Part shown: positions 21,185 to 31,920 of the stretch, one piece after another
Numbering within the stretch: position 1 is the first letter of the stretch
Layout: the number at the start of each line of letters is the position of its first letter
Origin: Tethya wilhelma
Taxonomy: Eukaryota > Porifera > Demospongiae > Tethyida > Tethyidae
DNA length: 64,000 nucleotides
Direction of reading: 5' to 3'
Assembly: GCA_964030475.1 (NCBI GenBank)
Contig: CAXIPT010000008.1
Span: forward strand, 2,108,141-2,172,140
Notes under the pieces: model-generated
What the model was told of the DNA's origin: nothing
The model's input: only the letters and a program-made list of their open reading frames with translations
Database searches by the model: none
Made by a program: the position numbers and the translations under genes

Positions 21185-23330
21185 CAGTCCTCAGATGTTG
21201 AGATTAGGTCAGATGATAGTGATGAGCTGAGTGTACTGATGTAGGTGAATGTGAGTGCCCTTGTACATATAGTGAAATCTCAAATCAGCCAACGAATGTT
21301 GCTAATTCTAAAAGTACATATGAACATTCTAAGCCTAAGCAACATCAAGGAGAGAAAAGATCTCTACAAACAAGTTGGTATAAAAGATAACCTTGGATCA
21401 GTGTGTGTAACAGTACATTCAAAATCTTCTGCCATACTTGTAAACAAGCAAAGCATCATGGCATTATTACATTCTCACAACGGCAACTACCATCATTCAT
21501 AGATTGAGGCTTTTGTAACTGGAAGAATGCTCTTAGTAAACTTACTGATCATGAAAAATCCGATATGCTTAAAGAAGCTGTTGTAAAGATGGGTGCGATC
21601 TTGAGTGGATCTGATGTTGGGGCTTTGCTTTCCAAGAAACATGACTGATCAACAACATCACCAAACTATGTTATTCAAATTGCTTTCAAGCATTCAGTTC
21701 CTGTCACGACAAGTTTTAGCATTGCATGAGGATCTAGATGGCAATTTGTACCAGCTTCTTTTGCATAGAGTGGAAGATGTTCCTGATACGAAATCGTGGA
21801 TATTGAAGAAAGAGTATACCTCCCCAGAAATCATCAATAAGTTGATTGGATTAATGTTCTTCGACAAATACTAGATCCAGCACATGGTTTCCAATAATGG
21901 CTGATGAAGCAACTGACATTGGTAGAAACGAACAGATGTCACTTATTGTTCGCTGGACTGATGACCAGTACCAGATTTATGAAGAGCCGATCGGACTTGT
22001 TCAGCTCCCCGACACTAAAGCGGACACAATATGTGGTTTGATAAAGGATCTCTTGATCAGGTGTTCTCTCCCTCTCTCACAGTGTAGAGGCCAGGCTTAT
22101 GATGGGGCTGCCAACATCAGAGGAGGTAGGACACACTTGACCTTTGTCTAATGAGGTCACTGATTGGTTTTCTTATATCTCCAGAAGGGATGGTTTCTGA
22201 AGTATTCCGAAGCTTTTTCTGAACTTAGCACTTTGATTTTGGGGGGATATCTCTTTTTTTTCAACTGCAGAGCCTTTGTTTTCCCGCTACTGGACTATGG
22301 AATGTTCAATGGAATGTTAATTAACTTTTCAACACGCATTACTCCTTGCTGAGAGTCCAAAAAGAAAAAAATCAAGTGATCTCTTACTAAAGCAAGGGTG
22401 CTGAGTTTGAATATCATGCTTACAATCTTCAAAAATCTTCCTGTAAGCCAGTCTACAATTTCTAATTAGCAACCTCATTACCGAAAGGTCAAGTGTGTCC
22501 TACCTCCTCTGTACCAACATGAGTGGAATAAGGAATGGTGTTCAAGCACAAATAAAAAAGGAACAACCACGAGCTTCGTATGTTCACTCACAGCCTCAAC
22601 TTGTGCATTCAGGACACTGCTAAATCATGTGAGCTCATTCGTAATATCATGGATTTCCTGTCCAGCTGATCAAGTATTCTCCCAAACGACTTTCACTTTT
22701 TAATAGTATCAGGGCAGAAGTATCTTTGGGAGGTGAAAACAGTCCACTCCTTAGATCTATATGCCCTACCAGGTAGACAGTCCGAAGTGGATCTATAGAG
22801 AGTGTTCTGATGAACTACCGAAACCTTATTGTCACTCTTGAGGATGTACAAAAAGGTAGTGACGAATATGCTTCGAAAGGTTGTGGACTACTAACACAAA
22901 TAGAAACGAGATCTTTTTTGGGTTAAAATTGGCTCACCTGCTCTTTAGTGCATCTGAACAGTTTTCTACAAATCTACAACATAAAGACACAACAATTCAG
23001 GAAGCAATGTGTGGTGCTCGACTGTTAATCACTCACTATGATTCACTTCGAAAGGAAAGTCAATTTGACCGATTCTATGCTCAAGTAATGGAAGAAAGCT
23101 CTCGTTTAACAAACGAGCCTACTTTACCTAGATATCGGAGGCCTAGACGAATTGATGATGGCAGTGCACCTCATACATATGAGACACCCAAAGATAGATA
23201 ATAAGCATATCTACTTAGAAGTATTGGATAATGTTAAAGGAGAAGTTGAACGATGGTTTAATCAGGATGACTGAGATGGTGCACAAGCTTGAATCCTTGT
23301 TGCTTAATGCTGCAAATGGTGTGCCTACGT
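21185..23330 (+). pseudogene. hAT transposase, ZMYM1/DUF4371 type, broken
   Basis: Pieces of one protein lie in order on the plus strand in shifting frames: an acidic SSDVEIRSDDSDEL start (about 21190), the CNWKNALSKLTDHEK segment (about 21510), the TSPEIINKLIG segment (about 21820), MADEATDIGRNEQMSLIVRW with catalytic Asp (21897), RGQAYDGAANI (22089-22117), GVQAQIKKEQPRA (22540), and the C-terminal FFGLKLAHLLFSASEQFSTN to LESLLLNAANG block (22900-23330). These are the blocks of DUF4371-dimerisation hAT proteins resembling vertebrate ZMYM1. Stops and frameshifts abound, and a 394-bp MITE splits the YDGA block, so it is dead. Its end runs into a Kolobok-type piece on the other strand. Confidence 0.85.
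22118..22511. repeat. hAT-type MITE nested in the hAT pseudogene
   Basis: The ends are inverted repeats of about 28 bp, starting CAGAGGAGGTAGGACACACT. The host sequence CCAACAT occurs on both sides (22111-22117 and 22513-22519), a 7-of-8-bp target duplication. CAG...CTG termini plus an 8-bp duplication fit hAT. It interrupts the codons of the conserved YDGA-N-M region. Confidence 0.9.
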
Positions 23331-24310
23331 ATTCTTGTGAGTGTGCTTGTTGTGGATATGATTCTCAAGAGACAACCATTTAGCCAACACAGTATCCTGA
23401 TTCCCATCCGGAGTGGAAGAAACACACCAATAAAGATGGTTAATGATACTCCTTTGCCAATTCCGAATTACTTCACTGTCCTTCTGTTTTGCGACAGCTT
23501 GTATTTTCTTCTTGAAACCTGTAAACAGTGTACGGATGTTATACATGTATTGAATTTCCACATATAGTTGAGACCAAAATTAGAAACTTGGTTTTTACTA
23601 GCCTTTAGCAACATCATAGTAATGGGTAATTGTTGGATGACTATCACGTAACCACTAAGTCTTGTTTATTTGCTTATGTCGATCTGTTACCAACACTTCT
23701 ACAGTCAATCCCTGCTGTTTGATGTATTCCTCCAACTTCATTGCTCTGTAGTCAAAGAAATTACATTAGCTACTAGACACATTTATTAACACATCTTCAT
23801 TAGCTTATTCAGGTAACACAACAGAAGGACACACCAGATGTCAAGCACTTTGTTGCAAGACATGTCAATAACAGTGCATGAACCAAATTTAGCACTATGT
23901 CCAGGACTATCAGCTCCAGTAAGTGCTAGCTTTTTCTTCTGTTCTTTCAAAAGAGAGAATAAAGTAAGTTGCTGATCATTCCAGATTGACAATATACTTG
24001 GTTGGAGGTACTCTTTTTGATGACGGAAAAAAGTTCATAAAGTTATAGTACAACATTTCAAGATACTGAACATCCGAAGAGCTTTGCTTGGCAATGCACC
24101 AGCATACAAGATAGCTGCTGATATGCAAATGTTCCCAGCAGGTACATTTCCTAAAGTTGGCTGACTTTCCCATGACCAATTCTTGTGGCATCTTGAACAA
24201 GTGTGCGTGATACGAAAGAAGGAACCAATGACAACCTTCCTTATATCAACACTTCTGCTCAAACAGAATCGGCATACAACATTAAAGCCGATTCGTATAC
24301 AATATAACAC
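23325..24310 (-). pseudogene. Kolobok-type transposase, N-terminal and catalytic part
   Basis: Minus-strand pieces in order: a Cys cluster (THTCSRCHKNWSWESQPTLG), GNICISAAILYAGALPSKAL, an ALTGADSPGHSAKFGSCTVI block with the first Asp region, VEVLVTDRHKQINK with the second Asp (about 23680), and KKKIQAVAKQKDSEVIRNWQ to NHLYWC and LAKWLSLENH (23340-23500). This matches a transposase family widespread in cnidarians, sponges and fish that often carries a THAP finger. Short introns probably separate some pieces (a TTGACTACAG acceptor near 23750). The usual Gly-Asp-Gly-Arg before DSPGHSAK is altered. The catalytic Glu part is missing, cut at about 23325 by the hAT remnant. Confidence 0.75.
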
Positions 24311-24344
24311 GTAGAGGAACCCTCCCTCCCCACCCCTCTGCCAT

Positions 24345-24700
24345 TTAGGTTATCGCTTGCAGCTCAATGAAAACTCCAGTAGAACACAAGCAGTCACTCT
24401 GAAAGGCAAAGAATGCTACGATATTCTCTATCCAAAATACAAAAAAAGGTGGACACGTTGTATGGAAAGTTAATGTCAATCCCAGTGTTCATTTTGGATG
24501 TATTACATCAAAATAAATCATCTATTTCGATATGCAGAATATGTTGATATACGTTTGAAAGAAACCATCAGACGATGTAAGAAGGGAATTATTGAACCAC
24601 TTTGTGATGATACCCCAGCTCCTCTCAGCAGCCAGCCAGTATGATAAGCCGACTGCCATCAAAAGTCATAAGAGTAGATTCAGTTTATAAAATCAGATTC
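24345..24700 (+). pseudogene. Kolobok-type transposase C-terminal piece, opposite strand
   Basis: Plus-strand frames read LQLNENSSRTQAVTLKGKE, YDILYPKYKK, GGHVVWKVNVNPS, then FRYAEYVDIRLKETIRR and, after a shift, KPTAIKSHKSRFSL and stop. These are the last blocks of the same transposase family as the minus-strand piece at 23325-24310. So the two halves now face opposite ways, separated by about 35 bp. This indicates an inversion with breakpoints near 24330 and somewhere left of 23325. Confidence 0.65.
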
Positions 24701-24749
24701 TGCAACTATCGTTAACAATAATTATTGATTATAAGCTATTTTTCAAGTA

Positions 24750-25012
24750 AATGAATTCGTGAGATATGTGCATGATGAAAAGTTTGGATGCATGGTGTCA
24801 ATGTTCAGTTATGTTAGTGGTGGGTACTTAAATCCAGTGTAATGCCCATCAGTAGATGGAAATTTAGTCTGTATTTTTGAAACAGCACAACTAGGTAGTG
24901 TAACTCGTACTGTCCTTCCTAACCACCCCCAGCACCAGTAAGTTAGGCAGTAAACCTGTATTGCCTGAAAAGGTAATGTAAAGCAGTTAGTAAATTAATG
25001 TACAATTTATTC
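24750..25012. other. No gene seen
   Basis: Spacer between the transposase remnant and a P composite; nothing recognisable. Confidence 0.35.
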
Positions 25013-26036
25013 CCAGTACGGTAGTACTGGGTACTTAGGAATGGCACGGATGGCCCATTAGCGCAATACAAATATTCACGCGATTAACTCTGCAAAAACT
25101 GAGCACTTGGCACTAAAAGGCTTCTTAAGCTATTATTTAGCTCTTTCTCTTTCTAATGAGCCCAAAAACATGGCCTAAAACAGTACCAAACTAAAATATG
25201 CCAAACCTCCAATTTTCTCCATCTTCTTCTTCTTCTTTATCTTCTATGTTGGCAAGAGTTTTCTCAGAGACTGCTCGCTTTCAGAAGCTGATTCTTGAAC
25301 TTGGTTTCTTCGTCGCTTTTGCCATCGGTTTTTAGCGCCTCTCATTGAGTAGCTAGATACAAAGCGAAAAGCGCCTCCTCCATATGACCGCCATTAATTT
25401 CTACACTCATGCATAATTCAATAGCTTCTAGAGAATTCGAATTGACGACCCTTTCCACACACAAAAGTGTGCGTTATTTGGAATTAAATGCACTGAAGTT
25501 GCCTGGAACTATTTTGTTGCTCTTCTTAAGAGATGAATCAGGACTTTGATTATCATAGCATATAGAAAAGCAAGTAAGTCTTATGATACAGCTCCTGCTT
25601 CCAAATGACTGAGATATGTGTTTCACTTCAGTATCAAGCAGGCTACACAACTTGTGACTTCCAAGTACCAGCTCAGCAGCCCATTGCTGGCTGGCTTGCT
25701 CGACTACTAGCTCAGTAGCTAGCTACACACACCAACTCAAATGTAATTTGTAGAAATATGGAAAAATGAGAACAAACCAGTAAAAAAAAACATTGGAAAT
25801 GTAATGAGACACAGGAATGGCTAAATCGTAAAAAGAACGCAAACAAGATGGAATGGCTGTTAGAGTGTGTAAAGAATTCTTCCTGTGGGCAAAATAAGAG
25901 ACTCAAAAAGAAGATTGTTAAATGCAGCCCATACAGGAAGAATTCCTTACACACGCTAACAGCCATTCCATCTTGTTTGCGTTCTTTTTAGGATTTAGCC
26001 ATTCATGTGTCTCATTACATTTCCAATGTTTTTTTA
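25013..26036 (+). repeat. Family P composite, full length
   Basis: This is the best single example. It starts at CCCAGTACGGTAGTACTGGG, runs through module 1 to GTGCGTTATTTGGAATT (near 25465), a 290-bp spacer, then a foldback module (about 25785-26036) whose arms ACATTGGAAATGTAATGAGA ... TCTCATTACATTTCCAATGT pair almost perfectly. A near-identical composite lies at 53745-54777. There is no coding. Confidence 0.85.
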
Positions 26037-26152
26037 CTTGTGTTTTTTGTACTTGTATGTATTAGTATTGAAGGACCAGAAATTAGAAGGGTTCTATTTC
26101 ACAACTGCTGTTGAAAATCAGAGTTAAATTAAAAATAAACTGTTTTATAATT

Positions 26153-26834
26153 AAGCCTCGGCGCGTGCGTAGCACGTGCAGAGGGTTACGGTAGTCGTTT
26201 TGTCTGTCTGTCCCATCGAAATCTCAAGAAAGACAGCTCTAGCGACAAAATTGATGGTACTTACGTTCATAACTCTGAATGATCTTGTAAAAATATATTT
26301 TTTGCTGTCCAAAACACTGTAGTTCTTGAGTTTTGATTTTTGTGCTTCTTTGAGCGCTTAGCTTCGAGGCCACGCCTACTAATTTGGTGTGCGTTATTTA
26401 GAATTTGTGTTGCTAAGGTGCAATGCTCATGGCTCTTTGCATGGCTGTTGGTTAGTGTTGTTTGACAAGACAGACAGGAGTTGGTCTGCTTTCTATGTAA
26501 GCATATAGGGCATGCAAAGACTTTACACAAGCTACATCATTATAGCTAATGCATCAGTGGTTAGCCAGGCTCTTACAGGCTGAGGCCCAGCCTGACTTTC
26601 AGCAGCTGAGTATTCCAATGCATGTACATAACCGTAGCAGAGCTCATCTGGTTTATAGTCTGTGACATGTGCTGCTTCACCACTGCCGTGTTAGCTATGC
26701 CGGCCACTAGATGGATCATAGCTTGCATGTAGTCTTAAAGTTTTCATATTTAGTTCTGAGTAATGTATGTTATACTCTTTACACTGTGTATGCATATAAG
26801 TGTGCTAGCTAGTTGCATGAGTGCGCCGAGGCTT
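26153..26834. repeat. Family Q element, second copy
   Basis: AAGCCTCGGCGC (26153-26164) is mirrored exactly by GCGCCGAGGCTT (26823-26834). Inside the left end, AGGGTTACGGTAGTCG and a TGTCTGTCTG block match the element at 18733-19301 in inverted orientation. A GCACCATCGGTGC hairpin lies just outside the right end. Confidence 0.65.
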
Positions 26835-27439
26835 ATGCACCATCGGTGCCTTCATTTGTATTTGTAACAATTAAATGGGTGTGTTTAACAAAAGGCTGTG
26901 GTGTGCCCCGCTTCACTCGCTGAAAATATTTCAATACCACTCTGACATGTTTTTCTAGGGAGAACCCTGTTACACAAGTAGAAACTGTTACTCTAATGTA
27001 TAATGTAGGTTATCAGGAAAATATTACCGATTGTGGGGTACATGTTATACACTGTTCCTTTGATTTACTGGGCATTGTGTATAGAGTGTGTGGACATACA
27101 ATTTTTATATTCAGAGCGAATGTAAGTTGTTGAAAGACATCAATTTCGAAAAACTTCTGCCATATTGTCCTGCCATTAGAAAAAGAGTAATTGCAAGCGT
27201 GTATCACAAGCAACTGAATTCTTCTATGCAATAATGTGCTACATAATAATTATGCATTGTCAGTGTGTGTATGTATTGTTGAATGACCTCCCTGTCACTG
27301 TGATTATTTAATTCTCTATAGTGTGTGCAGAAGCAAAAGAATTGCTTGTGGTGTCAAGATAACAGACTCATATACCATACAGACTTGTGTGTATAATGTA
27401 TGGAATTCCAAATAGGACAAAATAATATTGTCAAACGTG
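26835..27439. other. No gene seen
   Basis: AT-rich sequence without recognisable domains. Confidence 0.35.
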
Positions 27440-27449
27440 AATTGTCATT

Positions 27450-27645
27450 CCCATGGTCATCATGATCATTCTCAAATTATGCACTCATGGTCATTCTCAA
27501 ACTGTACACTCATGGTTACTCTCAAACTGTACACTCATAGTCCGTACACTCATGGTCATTCTCAACTATACACTCATGGTCATTCTCAAACTGTGCACTT
27601 ATGGTCATTGTCAAACTGTTCACTCATGGTCATTCTCAAAAGTTT
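27450..27645 (+). repeat. Tandem array of about 24-bp units
   Basis: About eight imperfect copies of ACTCATGGTCATTCTCAAAC plus a short linker. Open frames across it (His/Ser-rich) are by-products. It joins a P fragment at about 27650. Confidence 0.85.
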
Positions 27646-27654
27646 GTGTTTGTT

Positions 27655-28020
27655 ACTTTAGCGATGGTTTTAGGCCATGTTTTTGGGCTCATTAGAAAGA
27701 GAAAGAGCTAAATAGTAGCTTAAGAAGCCTTTTAGTGCTAAGCGCTCAGTTTTATTCGCGTGAATATTTGTATTGTGCTAATGGACCATCCGTGCCATTC
27801 CTGTGTACCCAGTACTACCGTACTGGGAATAGGTGACCCAGGCCTTAAGTACACTGAGTGCGCAGAAGTCTTCCTGTATTGGCTACATGTAGTACTCTCT
27901 TCCCATGTTAAGTCCCTCATGTTGCCCATAGGAATAATTCTCTACACACTCAAATAGCCATTCCATCTTGTTTGTTAGGATTTGCATTTCCAATAGTTAT
28001 TTTTTTACTTGTTCTCATTT
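27655..28020 (-). repeat. Joined fragments of P and M1-like ends
   Basis: P module 1 in reverse (27655-27822, ending CCCAGTACTACCGTACTGGG) is followed by GACCCAGGCCTTAAGTACAC, an M1-type terminus. Then comes a half foldback module (GCAGAAGTCTTCCTG ... CATTCCATCTTGTTTG). The same last part recurs at 34265-34440. Confidence 0.65.
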
Positions 28021-28074
28021 TTTCATAATTCTATGAATCGCATTTGAGCTCAAGTTTGTGTATATATATACGGT

Positions 28075-28690
28075 AGTTACTTGTAAACTATATATCAGCA
28101 TGAATATTATAGTTTGTATATATAATCTACTGGTATGCTATCAGTAAAGTGAAACATCTCAGCACTGGAGGCTGGAGTGTATCTAACAAAGTTTACTAGC
28201 TTTACTCATTTTCTTATAATGACAATAATAATAAGTACAAAAAACATTAGAAATGTAATGCAAACATAGGAATGGCCAAATCGTACAAAAGTGAGCAAAC
28301 AAGATAGGAATGGTTGTCAGATTGAGCAAGTTCATTTCACTGTGTCACCTATGTTCATATCCCTACTGAGCTCAATGTCATTGTAGACACAGGAATGAAC
28401 CTGACAATCATTCCTATCTTGTTTGCTCACTTTTTTACGATTTGGCCATTCCTATGTTTGCATTACATTTCTAATGTTTTTTGTACTTCTATTTTTTTTT
28501 GAATAATTGTTTACAATATCAGTGGAATTTAGTCTTTATCCTGAGCAGAGAACTTGCCAATAGCCCGGGCCTAGCATGCCTTTCAGACAGCTGAAACTCT
28601 GAACCCATAGGTTAAATATGATTTATGTCCATTATATTTGTGTCATGTTAGCTAAAGATAACTTCCCTACTGAAGAACTGACCACAGACA
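28075..28690. repeat. Duplicated segment with foldback, partner at 34740-35335
   Basis: The two segments are nearly identical for about 600 bp. Each holds a foldback (here about 28236-28488) with arms AAACATAGGAATGGCCAAAT and its inverse. They extend into the same P spacer (ACTTCCCTACTGAAGAACTG). Confidence 0.8.
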
Positions 28691-28993
28691 ACGACAGGAT
28701 AGGACAGAACTTGGGGCACTGCATGCTGCAATAGATTCCAAATAACGCGCACTTGAATATGAAAGGGTCGTTAGGCTAAGTAATGAATAATGCATGACTT
28801 AGAAATTAATGGCCGTTATATGGAGAAGGCACTTTTCGCCTTGTATCTAGCAACTCGAGAGACACAAAAAACCGATGGCAAAAGCGACTGTCCCCGAAGA
28901 AATCAAGTTTGTTCGTTCAAGAATCAGCTTCTAAAAGTGAAGTCTCTGAGAAAAGTTGATCCAATTAAGATAGAAAAAGAAGAAGAATAAGCG

Positions 28994-29415
28994 TTGATGG
29001 CAGAAGTAAACTAATATCCTATTTAGCATATTCATAACTAGTATATGGATTAATATATGTAATATATGGATTGTAAAAAGCACAAGCAAGAGACTGGGGC
29101 CCTACGGGCCCCAGTCTCTTGCTGGTGCTTAGGCTAGTCTACTAGGCTAGGGCTGAGGCCGTGGCTAGGGCTAGGGGTAGCGCTAGGGCTAGGGCAAGGG
29201 ATAGGGGTCTAGTGCAATATATTATTATTATTAGAGATTGCATTAAAGTAAGGCTAAAAAGGAAAAGCTGGCAGGAACAGCCTGGTGGGATAGATAGGTA
29301 GTATACAGTGCTGTGGACTGTATGGTCCATGGTTCGATACATATGATCTCTACTAATTTTTTAAGAATTTTTTTTGAAATATTTTCTAAGTTGGATACAT
29401 GTTTACTTCTGCCAT
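28994..29415. repeat. Insert with GATGGCAGAAGTAAAC ends and long hairpin
   Basis: GATGGCAGAAGTAAAC at the left is exactly mirrored by GTTTACTTCTGCCATC at the right (29400-29415). A shortened relative sits in a P copy near 35334-35385. Inside are a 25-bp-arm hairpin and a GCTAGGG-rich tract (29150-29205). Confidence 0.75.
29078..29130. repeat. Near-perfect 25-bp-arm hairpin
   Basis: AAGCACAAGCAAGAGACTGG plus GGCCC pairs with 29106-29130 at 24 of 25 positions around a 3-nt loop (TAC). Both arms are GC-rich at the loop end. Confidence 0.95.
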
Positions 29416-29517
29416 CTACCCTTAGACGAAGATGGAGAAAATTGGAGGTTTGACATATTTTAGTTTGGTACTTTAGCGATGGTTTTAGGCCATGTTTTAG
29501 GGCTCATTAGAAAGATA

Positions 29518-31919
29518 ACGATCAACAAGCTATATCTGAAGTTATTGACAAATTAGATGAAACTGTGCCTGAGACCTCTATTAGAGATTGCACCCGTTTA
29601 GGCAAGTACGACGAAGAAAAGTGCAGACCAATTTTGGTGAAATTTACCCGTACTAATGATGTGCAATCAATTCTAGCTAACCGAAACAAGTTAGCAAGCA
29701 TGCCTGGAATTTCCAACAAGCCCAGTCTACACTAAGACCCCCGGAAGTACATACTATTTATCGAACATTTGGGGTTTGTATGGAGCATATGGGAGATAAT
29801 GAGATTCATACTACACGTGGCTAGTTGTAAATTAGCTGTTATTTCTACCAGCTATAACTCGTGTTCAGGACTAGTCCAGTTAAAACCAGTATGATTTTTG
29901 AGTAGAGAAGGCTAAGCGCTTTCGATTGATCCCAAGTTTTAGCAAGGTAAGTCATATGAAAATGTAAAGTACACTTATGTAGCTAGCTACCTTGGCATGG
30001 AGAAGAGAACTTTGAATTTTGATCAAATCAGTAATAGACACATATGAAGCTCAAGCTATACATTTTTAGACTATATACATCTTGGACTATGGTCAGCTAA
30101 GTGCAGAAGAGTTGCAACTAAAGTATGAGTAAAATACAGCTTGTACAAAATCAGAAATAATTGCTGTATTAACCAAGCACTCACACAGCCTAGGAAGGGT
30201 CCACAGACTTCTAGTCAGCACTTTCATGTAGCTCTACACTTGCTCTAATAGACTGTAAAGAAATAGACTGCTAGCGCTTGGCTGGCATTCAATAGCTGCC
30301 ATCTTTGCTGGGCATGTTTCAGAACTTCCCCAAAAATTAATGATATTCATTCACTTTGAATTTTGATCAAATCAGTAATAGATATCCCTGTCTCTACAGA
30401 ATTTAGATCTCCATTCTATAGTACTAGCACTATACGTACCTTGAATCTGGAATGAAATAATCCTTGCGTGTTGAAGATACCAAGCATGGAAAACTGGAAA
30501 AGAAGCGACTTTGCTCATCAAAAACTGTCAGTTTACGTAAGTACTAGAGGGCGCTGCGCAATAGTACAAGGTATGAATATTAATGACCACAGAGCCTCAT
30601 GGAGTAATCATATTCATTAACCACAACGTGTCACAACTGCAGATTATGACAAATCTGTACTACACATTCCACTTGTATGACACGCTTCCATTTGTTCGAT
30701 AAACTTGGGGTCTTAGTGTAGACTGAGCCAGACATGACACATGAGCAAAAAAAATACTACTTTATGAAAGAAAGAAATTAATTCAGGCTGGCACAGAAAG
30801 AAAGCTCATCAAACTAAGAGGAAACTCACTCTACATACAAGACAAAAAGTTCAGATTTGTGAAGAATCTAGTATTCGAGACAACATTACCACCCTCACAA
30901 GCCACCAGAAGCTCTGACGAGTCTGACAAGGACTCACAATGACTAACACTAGCATTATGGAACTCTCGTAGTTTAGTTAACAAGCTTAGTTACTTACAAT
31001 CAATAATCTATAGTAAGTCAATTGACATAATCTGTATTACGGAAACATGGCTCAACGATCACATCTCAAATTCAGAAATTTTACAACATTACAATATTCA
31101 TTGAAGAGATAGAGAAGCAAGAGGCGGGGGAATCTTAATTGGTATCTCATCCTCAATCGTAGCTAAACCATTACTTAATCACGATCAACTTGAACTTCTT
31201 GTAATTGAACTACAATGCCCAAGTAAACTCCTGCTAGTATGCACATATGTAGCCCAGAATCATATCTACTTAAGGTAATCAACTATCTCAACTCATTACA
31301 ATGTGACACAGACATCATTATACTTGGCGATTTTAATGCACCTGACATTGACTGGCCCACCCTTTCAGCAGCATCTAATTACTCCATACAACTATGCAAT
31401 TTAATTTACAACAAGAACTACACCCAAATCATCACTACACCAACTCACAAGCAAGGCAACACACTTGACCTTATAATAACAAACACACCGTCAGAACTAT
31501 CCAACCTGAACGTTGAAACATCTCCATCAGATCACTACCTCATCACTGTTGACATTGAAGTTGCTAGGAAACATGTAGAAACACTGAGAAATTTCTCTAC
31601 TCTAAAGGGGACTATGACAACATGGACCAATATGTACACCATGTACTAACGGAAAGCACAACTGCTCCTCCAGGATGTCCAGACAGCCAATGGAAACAAA
31701 TCAAACAGTCAATTATAAATGGTCGACACATCTTTGCTCCCAAAATAACCAAGCCATCAACATCCCATCCACCCTGATTTAATGCAAGCATTAGGCACAA
31801 GATAAACTGCACACGTACGATCAGACGGCGATACCACAAATCTTCAACCTCTCACAACAAAGCAAAGCTAGACAAATCAGAACAAGACCTACAAACGGTA
31901 ATCAACGAGTCGAATGACA
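29518..31919 (+). pseudogene. Non-LTR retrotransposon: ORF1-like end and endonuclease
   Basis: The left part (29518-29722) encodes SIRDCTRLGKYDEEKCRPIL, like the RNA-binding-protein end of LINE ORF1. A 1003-bp T element follows. The frame then resumes (DMTHEQKKYYFMKER) and reaches an endonuclease: WNSRSLVNKLSYLQS (30960), ICITETWLND (31030), ARGGGILIGI (31120), IIILGDFNAPDIDW (31310) and SPSDHYLI (31525). Catalytic Glu, Asp/Asn and the SDH triad are all present, although several stops and a frameshift near 31230 split the frame. The reverse transcriptase would follow, but sequence jumps to a foldback fragment at an n (31920). Confidence 0.85.
29723..30725. mobile_element. T element, 1003 bp, with AGCC target duplication
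   Basis: The ends are CAGTCTACACTAAGACCCC and its exact inverse. AGCC flanks both sides (29719-29722, 30726-30729). Removing the element and one AGCC rejoins the non-LTR reading frame across the site. The second copy (47321-48315) is inverted and carries AAAA duplications. No transposase frame is present. A 4-bp duplication does not let me fix the superfamily. Confidence 0.9.
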
Positions 31920-31920
31920 N

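Larger units (their letters stand above)
28735..29515 (-). repeat. Family P module 1, interrupted
   Basis: It starts at ATTCCAAATAACGCGCACTT and continues to GAAGAAGAATAAG at about 28990. It resumes after a 422-bp insert at GACGAAGATGGAGAAAATTG (about 29428) and breaks off at about 29512 where non-LTR coding starts. Confidence 0.7.

Noticed and set aside
21245..21502. Independent small gene before the hAT remnant
   Set aside because: The frame shifts relative to recognisable hAT N-terminal segments on the same strand; it is part of the broken transposase.
25712..25966. Open frame with Phe/Cys-rich product in the foldback module
   Set aside because: It is produced by the inverted arms of family P. 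Similar frames appear in every foldback (7.0, 9.7, 54.5 kb) and none has a domain or conserved codon pattern.
27450..27645. Possible CRISPR-like array
   Set aside because: The units are contiguous and imperfect, without distinct spacers, and the genome is eukaryotic.
27428..27695. Two overlapping His/Ser-rich frames
   Set aside because: They are translations of a 24-bp tandem repeat; the open frames follow from the unit length and composition.
29150..29205. Telomere-like GCTAGGG repeats
   Set aside because: The tract is only about 55 bp, degenerate, and inside a nested insert. TTAGGG arrays are not present, so this is not a telomere.
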